A stretch of DNA of 64,000 nucleotides from Acidobacteriaceae bacterium (GCA_019240405.1 JAFAYL010000061.1:1-64000), one strand, 5' to 3'; positions 45,436-54,138 are shown, counted from the stretch's first letter. Made by a program: numbers and translations. The notes: generated by a model from the letters alone, not told the origin.

Positions 45436-45702
45436 ATGATCGGTCCTGACGATTTCGATCCTCTCGCCCCCCAGCGCGAAGCGGCCGTGTTTTACGGTCT
45501 CTTCCTGCGCGGCCATTCGGCGGACGATCTTCGTCGCGATATCGATGTACCCCGGCCGGTGTTGGACAAATGGCTCCATCCTCGACGCTATGAGACTAGC
45601 TTCAGGAATTCATTGCGAAACATGTACACCTATCGCAAGCGAGTGTTGGCTATTTTCGATGAACTGGTCTTGAAAGAAAAACATCGCGTGCGCATCCATT
45701 AG
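45436..45702 (+). CDS. Small HTH protein divergent from terminase
   Basis: An 88-residue protein. GHSADDLRRDIDVPRPVLDKW (about residues 30-50) reads as a helix-turn-helix, followed by a basic helical tail (FRNSLRNMYTYRKRVLAIF). It is transcribed away from the packaging cassette and into the phzF-like gene (24 bases apart). It could regulate the cassette through the repeats in the shared upstream region, or act as a small terminase subunit, many of which are short proteins with an N-terminal HTH. Neither role is shown by the sequence. Confidence 0.6.
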   Translation: MIGPDDFDPLAPQREAAVFYGLFLRGHSADDLRRDIDVPRPVLDKWLHPRRYETSFRNSLRNMYTYRKRVLAIFDELVLKEKHRVRIH

Positions 45703-45726
45703 TATCCCTGCTGCATCCAACACCGG

Positions 45727-46506
45727 ATGCATCTTCCCATCTATCAGGTAGACGCCTTCACTGGCGGCGTATTCGGAGGGAATCCAGCCGCCATTTGCCC
45801 CCTTGACCGGTGGCTCCCCGATGGTACGCTCCAGGCAATCGCTGCCGAAAACAATCTTTCGCAAACCGCCTTTTACGTTCGCGAGGACGGACATTTTCAT
45901 CTACGATGGTTCACTCCAGCTTGTGAAGTAGATCTCTGCGGCCACGCCACTCTGGCATCGGCCTACGTCTTGTTTCGGGAGTTGAACGAGCCGGGCGATG
46001 TTCTGCGCTTCAAAACCCGATCGGGAGAGTTGGCAGTTAAACGTGACGGGGAGCGACTATTAATGAATTTTCCTGCCCGACCGGCTACCAAAGTCGACGT
46101 ACATCCCGGATTGATCACCAGCCTCGGGGAAACTCCAACCGAGATTCTCGGCGCCCGCGATTATCTGGTGCGCTACGATTCGCCAGATCAAGTCCGTTCG
46201 CTGAAGCCGAATATGGACGGACTTCGGAATTTGGATCGTTTTGCCGTGATCGCCACTGCCGTCGGCTCCGACTGCGATTTCGTCTCCCGGTTTTTCGCGC
46301 CTTCTCAAGGCGTCCCGGAGGATCCAGTCACAGGTTCGTCTCACTGTACATTGACACCCTACTGGGCCGAGCAGCTAAACAAAACCACGCTCCATGCGCG
46401 CCAGATTTCCGCCCGCGGCGGCGAACTGTTCTGCAAGCTCCAGGGAGATCGAGTTGAGATCGGAGGGTACGCTGCACTCTATTTGAAAGGGCACATCCGT
46501 TTTTGA
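45727..46506 (+). CDS. PhzF-family isomerase-like protein
   Basis: A 259-residue protein with the duplicated diaminopimelate-epimerase fold of PhzF. Motifs include YQVDAFTGGVFGGNPAAICP, CGHATLASAY and the C-terminal QGVPEDPVTGSSHCTL. At the position of the catalytic Glu of PhzF (the usual NLSETAF), it reads NNLSQTAF with Gln46. Family members are otherwise proton-shuttling isomerases of mostly unknown substrate. It follows the HTH gene in the same direction. Confidence 0.88.
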   Translation: MHLPIYQVDAFTGGVFGGNPAAICPLDRWLPDGTLQAIAAENNLSQTAFYVREDGHFHLRWFTPACEVDLCGHATLASAYVLFRELNEPGDVLRFKTRSGELAVKRDGERLLMNFPARPATKVDVHPGLITSLGETPTEILGARDYLVRYDSPDQVRSLKPNMDGLRNLDRFAVIATAVGSDCDFVSRFFAPSQGVPEDPVTGSSHCTLTPYWAEQLNKTTLHARQISARGGELFCKLQGDRVEIGGYAALYLKGHIRF

Positions 46507-46532
46507 ATTCCGTTTACGCAAGCTCCGGCGCC

Positions 46533-46552
46533 GAACATCGTGCGCGATGTTC
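46533..46552. other. Perfect hairpin downstream of phzF-like gene
   Basis: GAACATCG (46533-46540), loop TGCG and CGATGTTC (46545-46552) form an 8-base-pair perfect stem (9 with the flanking C-G) 26 bases after the stop codon. No T-run follows, so it is not a standard intrinsic terminator; it may protect the 3' end of the message. Confidence 0.4.
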
Positions 46553-46918
46553 GCTGTCGAAGCGAATGCTAAAGCTACCGGGGGATATTACCAGTTACTT
46601 TCTTTCACACCGCCTGAGAGAATCTGCCCGCTTGATCTACGTTAAGTCATCAAGAGCATCTGAATGCTGAATATGAACGCTTTCTCATGAACCGGGAAAA
46701 CTTACAGCCGCTCGACACCGAGCCTTGGGGCTTCCAAGCAGAGACCCGATCGTCCTCCGGCGAGAAGAATATCTCGGGACGCGAATCTCATTGCAGTGTA
46801 AGGTTTTCCATATTTCGCCGATACGGTATGAAACGCCAACGACCAGCTATCCGTGGTCGCGATATTCTCCGGACCGGCTGCGGTGCTTCTCTGGGTGTTC
46901 GAGGCCTGAAATTGGTAT

Positions 46919-46946
46919 TTGAATTGCTTGACGGCTGTGGTATGAT
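46919..46946 (+). promoter_or_regulatory. Candidate sigma-70 promoter for DksA-like gene
   Basis: TTGAAT (46919-46924) and TATGAT (46941-46946) are separated by 16 bases. A transcript from here would start near 46953 and have a leader of about 260 bases before the DksA-like start codon. The match is fair, not perfect, and no second line of evidence exists. Confidence 0.4.
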
Positions 46947-47215
46947 TCATAGATCCGAAAAGCGCCTGCTTATCGGACGAGCAGTGCGGAGTCTCTGGAA
47001 CGGTGCAATGTGCGCGCCAGGGCCGCACGCCCGCGCGAAGGCTACCTACGAGATACAGTTTTGTAGCAGGGCCGGGTTTCCGGTGTCTTGCCAAGCGCGG
47101 GTAGTAGTTTTAACGGGGTGAACCTTTTGGGAATCTCCCTACGTCTAAACGAAAGACTTGGCTACCTGAATCTGTTTTTGTATGGGTATGCCTGTGGTTG
47201 AAAAGGAGAAATGAA

Positions 47216-47599
47216 ATGACGAAGACCGAACTAAATAAATTTAAGAAGATCCTGGAAAACAAGCAGGACGAGTTAGAGCAGATCGTCCGCAAGCGCGACG
47301 CGATCACCATCGAGAAAAGCGCAGATGCTCTCGATGAGGTACAGCACGCCGCTGAACGTGAGCTAGCTATCCGGAATTTGGACCGCGAATCACATCTGCT
47401 GCGAAATGTCCGGTCGGCTCTTCGCCGCCTTGAAGAAGGCACCTTCGGAATCTGTGTCCATTGCGAGGAAGAGATCAGCCCAAAACGACTCGCTGCGGTA
47501 CCTTGGGCAGCATTCTGCATCCAGTGCCAGGAGCAAGCTGACCGCAATCACGAGGAAGGCAACGACATGCTCGAAGACATGCTCGTCAACGCGGCTTAA
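47216..47599 (+). CDS. DksA/TraR-family C4 zinc-finger protein
   Basis: A 127-residue protein: N-terminal coiled coil (about 1-75, ELNKFKKILENKQDELEQIV) and a C-terminal C4 zinc finger (FGICVHCEEEISPKRL then AAFCIQCQ). DksA-type proteins enter the RNA polymerase secondary channel and modulate transcription with ppGpp. The tip acidic residues typical of E. coli DksA are not obvious, so it may be a TraR/YocK-like relative. The ATG at 47216 follows AAGGAG at 47203-47208 by 7 bases. Confidence 0.88.
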   Translation: MTKTELNKFKKILENKQDELEQIVRKRDAITIEKSADALDEVQHAAERELAIRNLDRESHLLRNVRSALRRLEEGTFGICVHCEEEISPKRLAAVPWAAFCIQCQEQADRNHEEGNDMLEDMLVNAA

Positions 47600-47734
47600 G
47601 GCTGACTCCGCGATCCCTTCTAAGTTGCGTTCTAGAGCCAATATAAGGCTCATTCGGACTCTTCAGCAGTGGGTCTGTCGATCCCGGTGGCGTTTGACAC
47701 AGCCAGCCGGGTAACCTGGGGACACGCGCTGTCG

Positions 47735-47752
47735 CCTTCCTAATTCGGAAGG
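47735..47752. other. Hairpin in the leader of the DUF5666-like gene
   Basis: CCTTCC (47735-47740) and GGAAGG (47747-47752) enclose the loop TAATTC, 28 bases before the start codon at 47780. A second weaker stem GAGCC/GGCTC lies at about 47634-47650. No known riboswitch consensus was recognised. Confidence 0.3.
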
Positions 47753-47779
47753 AAACTCAGCGTAAAACTCTGGGTCTCA

Positions 47780-49018
47780 GTGTTGTCTCCCGTGTCTTCG
47801 ATCGCAGTCTTATTGTTTGCACACTTGGTGGCCAGTGGTCAGAACGCCACTTCCGCCCCGACGAAGCCCACTGAGCATGTTCTAGGGACTATTACAGCAG
47901 CCGATCCTGGGTCGCGTACCGTCACTGTTAAAGAAGATAAAACCGACACACAGTACGCAATTTCCCTCGAAAACACCAGAACGCTTCTTAGAGTCGAGCC
48001 GGGTGCCAAAGATCTAAAGAGTGCAACGCGGATCACGGTTGGGGACCTGGCTGTTGGTGATCGGGTCGACGTCCGCGGCTTTAAGCTGGAAACCAGCCCA
48101 AATTCGCTCTCCGCAGCCAGCGTGATCCTCATGTCTGGCCGTGACATTCAGCAGGCCCGTCAAGCTGAAATGGCTGATTGGCGGCGGCGCGGCCTAGCGG
48201 GTGTGGCGGTTTCTGTAGATAGCACAAACCACGATATGAAGATCAGAACTCGCACTCTTGAAGGACCTCAGATCGTTACAGTAAATGTTCCCGATGAAGC
48301 GAAACTTAGCCGCTATTCTCCCGAAACGCCGAATGCTCCACTGCCCTCGCGGCTAGAGGCTATCCAAACTGGTGACGAAGTTCGAGTGTTAGGGAAAAAA
48401 ACTCAGGATGGTGCTGCCATAACGGCTGAAAAGATCTATTCGGGTTCCTTCCGCACGGTCGCTGGAACCGTCACCGCAGTTTCTCCGCAGGGTAACCAGA
48501 TCATCGTAACCGATCTGCAAACGAAACAACCAGTCCAGGTGGACCTCACGCCTGACTCTGCCGTTCGAAGACTGCCGCCAGAAATGGCTGCGATGCTCGC
48601 AAGGCGACTGAACCCAAATGCCCGTCCTGATCAGCGAAGTCCGGCTCGGCCTGACAGGCCCGGGACAGCCAAATCAGGCCCGCCGTCCCTCGGGGCTAAA
48701 GCGGGCGAGCAGGGTGGGAGTGACATCGGCCGGCCACCAAACTGGACCCCATCAGGTGCTCGGCCAGCGGATGCCTCCGCTGGTTCTGGCGCAGGTGACA
48801 TATCGCAATGGATCGAACGGCTGCCCAAAATCAGCGTCTCTGAGTTGAAATCCGGCGATGCCGTCGTTGTCTCGGGAGCGGCATCCAATGACAAATCTAA
48901 GCTAATCGCCACCAACATAATTGCCGGCGTTGAACCCATCTTTCAATCTGCTCCGCCGCGTCAAGGAAGGTCTCTCGCCGAGGATTGGAACTTAGACATT
49001 TCAGTCCCTAACCAATAA
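47780..49018 (+). CDS. Exported DUF5666-like repeat protein
   Basis: A 412-residue exported protein with an N-terminal signal segment (IAVLLFAHLVASGQN). It contains at least two OB-like repeats of the DUF5666 style: VLGTITAADPGSRTVTVKED with LAVGDRVDVRG, and VAGTVTAVSPQGNQIIVTD. A Pro/Arg/Gly-rich linker lies at about 270-335, and a final GDAVVVSGAASND element follows. Function is unknown. It precedes the TonB receptor by 41 bases, suggesting co-transcription. The start is a GTG without a strong ribosome site and may be slightly off. Confidence 0.75.
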   Translation: MLSPVSSIAVLLFAHLVASGQNATSAPTKPTEHVLGTITAADPGSRTVTVKEDKTDTQYAISLENTRTLLRVEPGAKDLKSATRITVGDLAVGDRVDVRGFKLETSPNSLSAASVILMSGRDIQQARQAEMADWRRRGLAGVAVSVDSTNHDMKIRTRTLEGPQIVTVNVPDEAKLSRYSPETPNAPLPSRLEAIQTGDEVRVLGKKTQDGAAITAEKIYSGSFRTVAGTVTAVSPQGNQIIVTDLQTKQPVQVDLTPDSAVRRLPPEMAAMLARRLNPNARPDQRSPARPDRPGTAKSGPPSLGAKAGEQGGSDIGRPPNWTPSGARPADASAGSGAGDISQWIERLPKISVSELKSGDAVVVSGAASNDKSKLIATNIIAGVEPIFQSAPPRQGRSLAEDWNLDISVPNQ

Positions 49019-49059
49019 GCGAATCGTGCCCCATCGCTGACTGCTTGCTTAGAGAATCA

Positions 49060-52000
49060 ATGAAAACAAATATCATCCGTGTGCTGCTCGGCGCCGCGTC
49101 TGTTGCGGCGATCGTCGCGCAAACCGCCAACCAGGCTCCACCTCCTTCTGCGCAACGCAGCGTTTCGTCCCAAACCGGCCAATCTCCTCCGGGCTCGCGT
49201 GCCGCGGTCACTGTCCGCGGCACCGTCAAAGATGATACGGGCGGGGTCATTCCCGGAGCTGTCGTCACCTTAACCGACTCCGCCGGTAATGCTAAAACCA
49301 CAACGACTGGAGCAGATGGAACTTACGCTTTCCGCGGAGTCACACCGGGCTCATACACCGTTTCAGCCACCTATTCAGGCCTGCAACAAACCGGTCCTGT
49401 GGCCGTCAATCCCGCTCCTGGGCAACCCGCGGTCGGCAATGTTGTGATGACGGTGCGGACTCAACGCCAAGAGGTCACCGTAACCGATACGACTACAAAC
49501 CAGGTCAGCACAGATCCAGCAAACAACGCCTCTGCTTTAGTTCTTCGGAAGGAAGATCTCGACGCCTTGCCCGACGATCCGGATGACCTGGAGGCCGATC
49601 TGCAAGCGCTAGCTGGCCCTTCAGCCGGACCAGGCGGAAACCAAATTTTCATCGATGGGTTCACCGGTGGAAGGCTTCCTCCTAAGCAATCAATTCGCGA
49701 AATTCGAATTAACTCCAACCCGTTCTCTGCCGAGTACGACAAGCTCGGCTACGGCCGCATCCAGATCTTCACAAAGCCAGGCACCGATAAGTTTCACGGT
49801 CAGGGATATTACGATATCAGCGACGCTATCTGGAATTCGCGCAATCCCTTTCTGAGCGTCAGCCCGCCTTTCAGAACCCAGCAATTTGGCGGCAACATTA
49901 GCGGCCCCCTGGGCCAGCGTGCGAGCTTCTTTATTGATGCTGAGCGCCGCAATATCGACGACAACGGGATTATTAACGCCCAAATCCCCGCAGCCGATTT
50001 CGTCACTTCCGTGAGAGATCAAACCTTCTATCCGACCCCACAGCGGCGTACCACGGTGAGTCCCCGCGTCGATTACCAGTTCAATGCAAATAACACCCTG
50101 AGCCTGCGTTACACCTATCTCGATAACAACCGTCTTCTAACCGGTGTTGGCAGCTTCAATCTTCCTGGAAACGGCTACTCGCTATTGAATACAGAACAGA
50201 CCGCCCAGATCGTCGAGACTTCAGTCCTAAGTCCCCATGCCGTTAACGAAACCCACTTCCAATATGCTCGCGAAGATCAGTTCGAAAAAAGCCAGCTAAC
50301 CACACCCCAGCTCAACGTAGCCAACTCATTCGTATCGGGAGGCTCTGGATATAGCTCGCCCCAATACGGCTCTACTTACGACATTCAAAACCAATACGAG
50401 CTTCAAAATTACACAACTCTAACCTACGGAGCTCATAACATAAAGACCGGCATCCGAATCCGGAGCACCACAATTGATGATTACTCGCCGAAGAATTTCA
50501 ATGGCGTTTACACCTTTCTGGGTAATTCTCAGCGCACATCGATCGAGCAATACCTCATGGCCGAAGAACTGCTTCACGCTGGATTTAGTAGTCAGACGGT
50601 GAGCAATCTAGACGACGGCCCTTCGATATTCACTCTCAGCGCTCCCGGGCCGTCAGGCAGCCCGTTCGTCGGTTTTTATCAGCTCGACTTCGGTCCGTTT
50701 ATCCAAGATGACTGGCGTGTGAAACCCAACCTGACTTTGAGTCTCGGAATGCGCTGGGAAGCGCAAACGAATATATCCGACAAGAATGATTGGGCACCTA
50801 GATTCGCCTTCGCGTGGTCGCCCGGCGCAAAAGGAATTAATAGCCGCCCCAAAACTGTGATCCGCGGCGGATGGGGCATTTTCTACGACCGTTTCCAAGC
50901 TACCAATATTCTCGCCGCCTATCGCTACAACGGAGTAAACGAGATCAATTACGTCGTAGATAAGCCTACTCTATTCGACGCTTCCTTCGATACCATTCCC
51001 ACGAGCGAACTCACCATTTCAAACAGTCAGCAGCGTTATCAGATAGATAGCCATCTTCATGCACCCTATCTCATGCAAACCGTCATTGGCGTCGAACGTC
51101 AACTGCTGTCGCATACCACTTTAACCGTCAATTTCATGAACTCTCGCGGCCTTCACGAGCTCAGGACTGTTGACATCAATGCTCCAATACCAACGACATC
51201 GAATCCTCTACCCGGCGCGCCAGTTTCAGTCGCGGGCAGTTCCGCAGTAAATGCCAACAGCATCGGCATCCGTCCGTACGGCGATGTGGGTGACATCTAC
51301 AATTATGAATCGACCGGGATCTTCAAGCAAACTCAGTTGATCGCCATGCTGAACAGCTCGATCGGACGCTGGTTTACTCTGTTCGCCCGGTATATCTACG
51401 GCGAAGCTCATAGCGATACCGATGGTCTAGGGACGCTTCCTTCCAATCAGTACGACTTCGCGGAAGATTACGGGCGATCTCAGCTCGATATTCGAAATCA
51501 GTTTTTTGCCGGGGGCTCCATCGCTGGTCCTTGGGGCTTACGATTCTCTCCTTTTGTTGTCGCTCATAGTGGCACGCCGTTCAATGTCACAACTGGAACT
51601 GATCTTTTCCTAACAGGCCAGCCGCAGCCCACGGCGCGGCCGAGCATTGCCGGAGGGCCGGGTTCAAACACCATCGACACTCCTTACGGCTTTCTCGACA
51701 CTCTCCCTTTGCCGGGGCAACCGCTCGTCGAGCGCAATATCGGCGAAGGCCCCGGATTTCTCGGCATCAACCTGCGGGTGAGTAAGACGTGGGGCTTCGG
51801 AACAACTAAATTTTCAGGACCATCGGGCGGCGCGACATCCCGGAGCGGCTACGGCGGTGGCGGACCTTTCCGCGGCGGTTTCGATACGCTTACCGAACAC
51901 CGATACAACCTGACACTCTCGGTGGGCGCGCGCAACATTCTAAACCACGCCAACCTCAATACTCCAAACGGGGCGCTCACATCGCCCTACCGATTCGAAT

Positions 52001-52086
52001 CGACTAACATCACCGGTGGCTATGCTGCCGAAGCAACGGCCAGCGATCAGCGGCGCCTTGACTTACAACTACGATTTGCCTTCTAA
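49060..52086 (+). CDS. TonB-dependent receptor with carboxypeptidase-regulatory domain (Oar-like)
   Basis: A 1008-residue outer-membrane receptor. The ATG at 49060 gives a signal peptide (IIRVLLGAASVAAIVAQ). Residues about 45-130 form a carboxypeptidase-regulatory-like domain (TVRGTVKDDTGGVIPGAVVT; AYTFRG-like repeats), followed by a plug (about 140-240) and a large beta-barrel ending in LDLQLRFAF with the terminal Phe needed for barrel assembly. Such Oar-like receptors are expanded in Acidobacteriota. The substrate is unknown; possible ligands are oligosaccharides or proteins. A GR/G-rich loop (about 910-930) is unusual but not disruptive. Confidence 0.9.
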   Translation: MKTNIIRVLLGAASVAAIVAQTANQAPPPSAQRSVSSQTGQSPPGSRAAVTVRGTVKDDTGGVIPGAVVTLTDSAGNAKTTTTGADGTYAFRGVTPGSYTVSATYSGLQQTGPVAVNPAPGQPAVGNVVMTVRTQRQEVTVTDTTTNQVSTDPANNASALVLRKEDLDALPDDPDDLEADLQALAGPSAGPGGNQIFIDGFTGGRLPPKQSIREIRINSNPFSAEYDKLGYGRIQIFTKPGTDKFHGQGYYDISDAIWNSRNPFLSVSPPFRTQQFGGNISGPLGQRASFFIDAERRNIDDNGIINAQIPAADFVTSVRDQTFYPTPQRRTTVSPRVDYQFNANNTLSLRYTYLDNNRLLTGVGSFNLPGNGYSLLNTEQTAQIVETSVLSPHAVNETHFQYAREDQFEKSQLTTPQLNVANSFVSGGSGYSSPQYGSTYDIQNQYELQNYTTLTYGAHNIKTGIRIRSTTIDDYSPKNFNGVYTFLGNSQRTSIEQYLMAEELLHAGFSSQTVSNLDDGPSIFTLSAPGPSGSPFVGFYQLDFGPFIQDDWRVKPNLTLSLGMRWEAQTNISDKNDWAPRFAFAWSPGAKGINSRPKTVIRGGWGIFYDRFQATNILAAYRYNGVNEINYVVDKPTLFDASFDTIPTSELTISNSQQRYQIDSHLHAPYLMQTVIGVERQLLSHTTLTVNFMNSRGLHELRTVDINAPIPTTSNPLPGAPVSVAGSSAVNANSIGIRPYGDVGDIYNYESTGIFKQTQLIAMLNSSIGRWFTLFARYIYGEAHSDTDGLGTLPSNQYDFAEDYGRSQLDIRNQFFAGGSIAGPWGLRFSPFVVAHSGTPFNVTTGTDLFLTGQPQPTARPSIAGGPGSNTIDTPYGFLDTLPLPGQPLVERNIGEGPGFLGINLRVSKTWGFGTTKFSGPSGGATSRSGYGGGGPFRGGFDTLTEHRYNLTLSVGARNILNHANLNTPNGALTSPYRFESTNITGGYAAEATASDQRRLDLQLRFAF

Positions 52087-52107
52087 GCCAGCGGAACTGA
52101 AAGGGCC

Positions 52108-53112
52108 TTACTGCGGATTGCCCGGATTACCCGCTGACTGCTGCTGTTGCTTGAAGGCGTCCAGGCTACCCTTTTGCAGCATTGACGTTCCTGTATCGAT
52201 GAAGGTCGGGATCGGCGAGTAGGAGTTTGCTCTCCAGTCACCCGATAAAGGATTTGGCTTGTGGTGGTGCAAGTCATCCAGCACCTTGCAGCCGTAATAT
52301 CCCATCGTATAAGGTTTTTGAGCAATGGTCGCGGAGATCACGCCCTTCTGAATCCAATCTAAAGTCCGCTGATCTGTATCCATGGCCACGATCGTGATCT
52401 TGCCTGTTAAATTCTCCCGATTCACCACCTCACCCACCTCCGGGCAGGCAATTGCCTCGAGGCAAACAATTGCATCCACTCTGTTCTTACTCTCGATAAT
52501 CGTTCTCGCGTTATCGAAAGCGACGGGAGCATCACCCTTCATATCGATTGTTTGTGCAACTTTGATGCCCGGGTGAGCTTGGAACGCGCTTTGATAGCCT
52601 TCCAATCGCTCGTTCAAATTGGCTTGAGCCGGAATCGTAAAGATCGCAACCGAACCTTTCCCGTTGAGCAGTTTCGCCACCAGCTCGCCGCCGAGTTTTC
52701 CCGCGTTGAAGTTGTCGGTGCCAATGAACAGCAGTCTCTTGCTGTCTGGAGCATCCGAATCCACCGTAATCACCGGAATACCTTGCCCCAATGCCGAATC
52801 GATGTCGGGCGCGAGCACCTTGGCATCCGCCGCTGAAACCATAATTCCGCTCGGTTTCAGCGCCACTGCTCTCTGAAATTCTTTCTCCTCGCCCTGAGGA
52901 TCATAGGTGTCTGGTCCTGCAATATCCGACTTGACCTTCATCTCGGAGGCGGCATGATTCAGCCCGGCCAGAACGGTCTGCCAGTACGCCAACTTGATAT
53001 TCGCCGCAACGAGAAAATACTTTTCCGTCGGCTCGTGCGCTGGAGCTCCACAGCCGCTCAAAAAAACCAACGTGACGGTACCCGCAACCGCAACCCAAAT
53101 GTTTTTCATCAT
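52108..53112 (-). CDS. Ribose-type sugar-binding lipoprotein
   Basis: A 334-residue periplasmic binding protein of the RbsB/Peripla_BP_4 group. The signal peptide ends in a lipobox (FLSGCGAP), so it is a lipoprotein. The body shows YFLVAANIKLAYWQTVLAGL, GIPVITVDSDAPDSKRLLFIGTDN (truncated here to its hallmark) and IVAMDTDQRTLDWIQKGVI. No permease or ATPase gene of an ABC importer is adjacent, so partners must be elsewhere or it serves as a sensor. It is convergent with the TonB receptor gene. Confidence 0.88.
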   Translation of the reverse strand: MMKNIWVAVAGTVTLVFLSGCGAPAHEPTEKYFLVAANIKLAYWQTVLAGLNHAASEMKVKSDIAGPDTYDPQGEEKEFQRAVALKPSGIMVSAADAKVLAPDIDSALGQGIPVITVDSDAPDSKRLLFIGTDNFNAGKLGGELVAKLLNGKGSVAIFTIPAQANLNERLEGYQSAFQAHPGIKVAQTIDMKGDAPVAFDNARTIIESKNRVDAIVCLEAIACPEVGEVVNRENLTGKITIVAMDTDQRTLDWIQKGVISATIAQKPYTMGYYGCKVLDDLHHHKPNPLSGDWRANSYSPIPTFIDTGTSMLQKGSLDAFKQQQQSAGNPGNPQ

Positions 53113-53154
53113 TCCGTAATACCTGCGCGGGAGTATATCATGCCTTGTCTTCAG

Positions 53155-54069
53155 TCATTCGTTGTTCCGGCATGCGCGCTCGTACACGAGGCGGGCCGAT
53201 GCTAGATCTTCAACGGCAATACCAAGCGACTTGAAAATTGTCGTTCGCCCCGCCTCCGGATTAGATATCTTGCCAGCGAGCAGTTCACCGATCTCTGCAT
53301 AAATGCTCGCTCTGGAATGCAAAATCTCGCCGGATTCCTGCAACGCAGCTTCGCGCGAGTCAACTACGACGGTCGCCTCTCTCATGGCCTGAGCATCAAT
53401 TTCGCGCTTCCCCAGCCCCACTGCACCCACTGCATTCACGTGTGCGCCCTCCTTCAACCAAGTTCCGTACAAAACCGGCTCCGAGGCGTTCGTAACTGTG
53501 ACTACCACGTCTGCGCCCCGAACGGCTTCTTCCGCCGTCATGTTCTTCGCACCGATTTCAGCAGCAAATTTTGCCGCGTGCTCAGCATTACGGCTCCATA
53601 CACGCACGTCTACAAATCTGCGCACGCGCTTCAGTGCTTCAAAATGCGTCCTTGCCTGAACACCGCTTCCCAATATCGCCAGAACCGAAGCATTTTCGGA
53701 AGCGAGCAGTTCAGTGGCAATCGCCGACACCACTGCTGTTCTCCACGCAGTGATAACACGGCCATCCATCAGCGCGAGAAGTTCCCCCGTATCTGTCCTG
53801 AAGAGGAGCATGGTCGCCAAATGAGTGTGCAGCCCGCGATTCGCATTCTCCGGGTAAACACTCACAAACTTCGCGCCCATTACGTCGCCGTAAACGGCCG
53901 GCATAATCCCAAAGAAGGCTGCATGTTCAGGAAGCGGCACTATGGTGCGCACCGGCTGCATCACACGTCCGGCAGAAAAGTCGATGAGCGCTTCCTTCAA
54001 TATTGGGAACAATTCTTCCAAGCAAAGAAGCGCTTGAACTCGCTCCTCAGGTATAAAAATAATTTCCAT
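53155..54069 (-). CDS. Ornithine cyclodeaminase / mu-crystallin family protein
   Basis: A 304-residue NAD(P)-dependent enzyme of the OCD/mu-crystallin family, which includes ornithine cyclodeaminase, alanine dehydrogenase and pyrroline-2-carboxylate reductase. The N-terminal substrate domain has AKFVSVYPENANRGLHTH and LLALMDGRVITAWRTAVVSA; the Rossmann domain has VLAILGSGVQARTHFEAL and GADVVVTVTNASEPV. The start ATG at 54067-54069 fits family N-termini. Its exact substrate cannot be told from sequence. It is divergent from the AAA+ gene over about 70 bases. Confidence 0.88.
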   Translation of the reverse strand: MEIIFIPEERVQALLCLEELFPILKEALIDFSAGRVMQPVRTIVPLPEHAAFFGIMPAVYGDVMGAKFVSVYPENANRGLHTHLATMLLFRTDTGELLALMDGRVITAWRTAVVSAIATELLASENASVLAILGSGVQARTHFEALKRVRRFVDVRVWSRNAEHAAKFAAEIGAKNMTAEEAVRGADVVVTVTNASEPVLYGTWLKEGAHVNAVGAVGLGKREIDAQAMREATVVVDSREAALQESGEILHSRASIYAEIGELLAGKISNPEAGRTTIFKSLGIAVEDLASARLVYERACRNNE

Positions 54070-54138
54070 GCTCTGCTTGCCGCTCCTCGACGCTAACACT
54101 GCTAGACTTGTGTGTGAAAATATCCCGAGTTTTTAATA

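Larger units (their letters stand above)
31494..45702. mobile_element. GTA-like / domesticated siphovirus structural cassette
   Basis: A continuous leftward run of phage head and tail genes in canonical order: terminase large subunit, portal, scaffold, coat, small protein, head-tail connector, tail terminator, tail tube, assembly chaperone with -1 frameshift, tape measure, two distal tail proteins and a large hub. All frames are intact and tightly packed. A divergent small HTH gene (45436-45702) sits at the head. Absent are integrase, excisionase, repressor, replication genes, holin, endolysin and a recognisable capsid protease. The flanks are ordinary chromosomal genes (symporter, phzF-like). 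The 13.8 kb length and a 216-residue tape measure are close to those of the Rhodobacter capsulatus GTA. A decayed prophage that recently lost its other modules remains the alternative. Confidence 0.75.
46507..47215. other. 0.7 kb stretch without a confident gene
   Basis: Between the phzF-like stop and the DksA-like start there is no frame with family-like composition. Frames of 130-145 codons exist on both strands over 46.69-47.12 kb but overlap each other, have no ribosome site and encode compositionally odd, Arg/Cys-rich products. The stretch holds one hairpin (46533-46552) and one promoter-like site (46919-46946). It could contain decayed coding sequence, or a long leader or small RNA for the DksA-like gene. 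Confidence 0.5.

Noticed and set aside
46687-47121. 144-codon frame on the plus strand and a 130-codon frame on the minus strand in the gene-poor region
   Set aside because: They overlap each other, lack ribosome sites and have Arg/Cys-rich random-looking products; neither is preferred.
47690-47779. Cobalamin or other riboswitch upstream of the DUF5666/TonB receptor genes
   Set aside because: A segment with CAGCC...GGTAACCTGG superficially recalls a B12 box, but the conserved core and flanking helices are not present.
53317-54096. 259-codon open frame on the plus strand
   Set aside because: It lies antisense to the OCD-like gene and its product is rich in His, Cys and Arg with no recognisable pattern.
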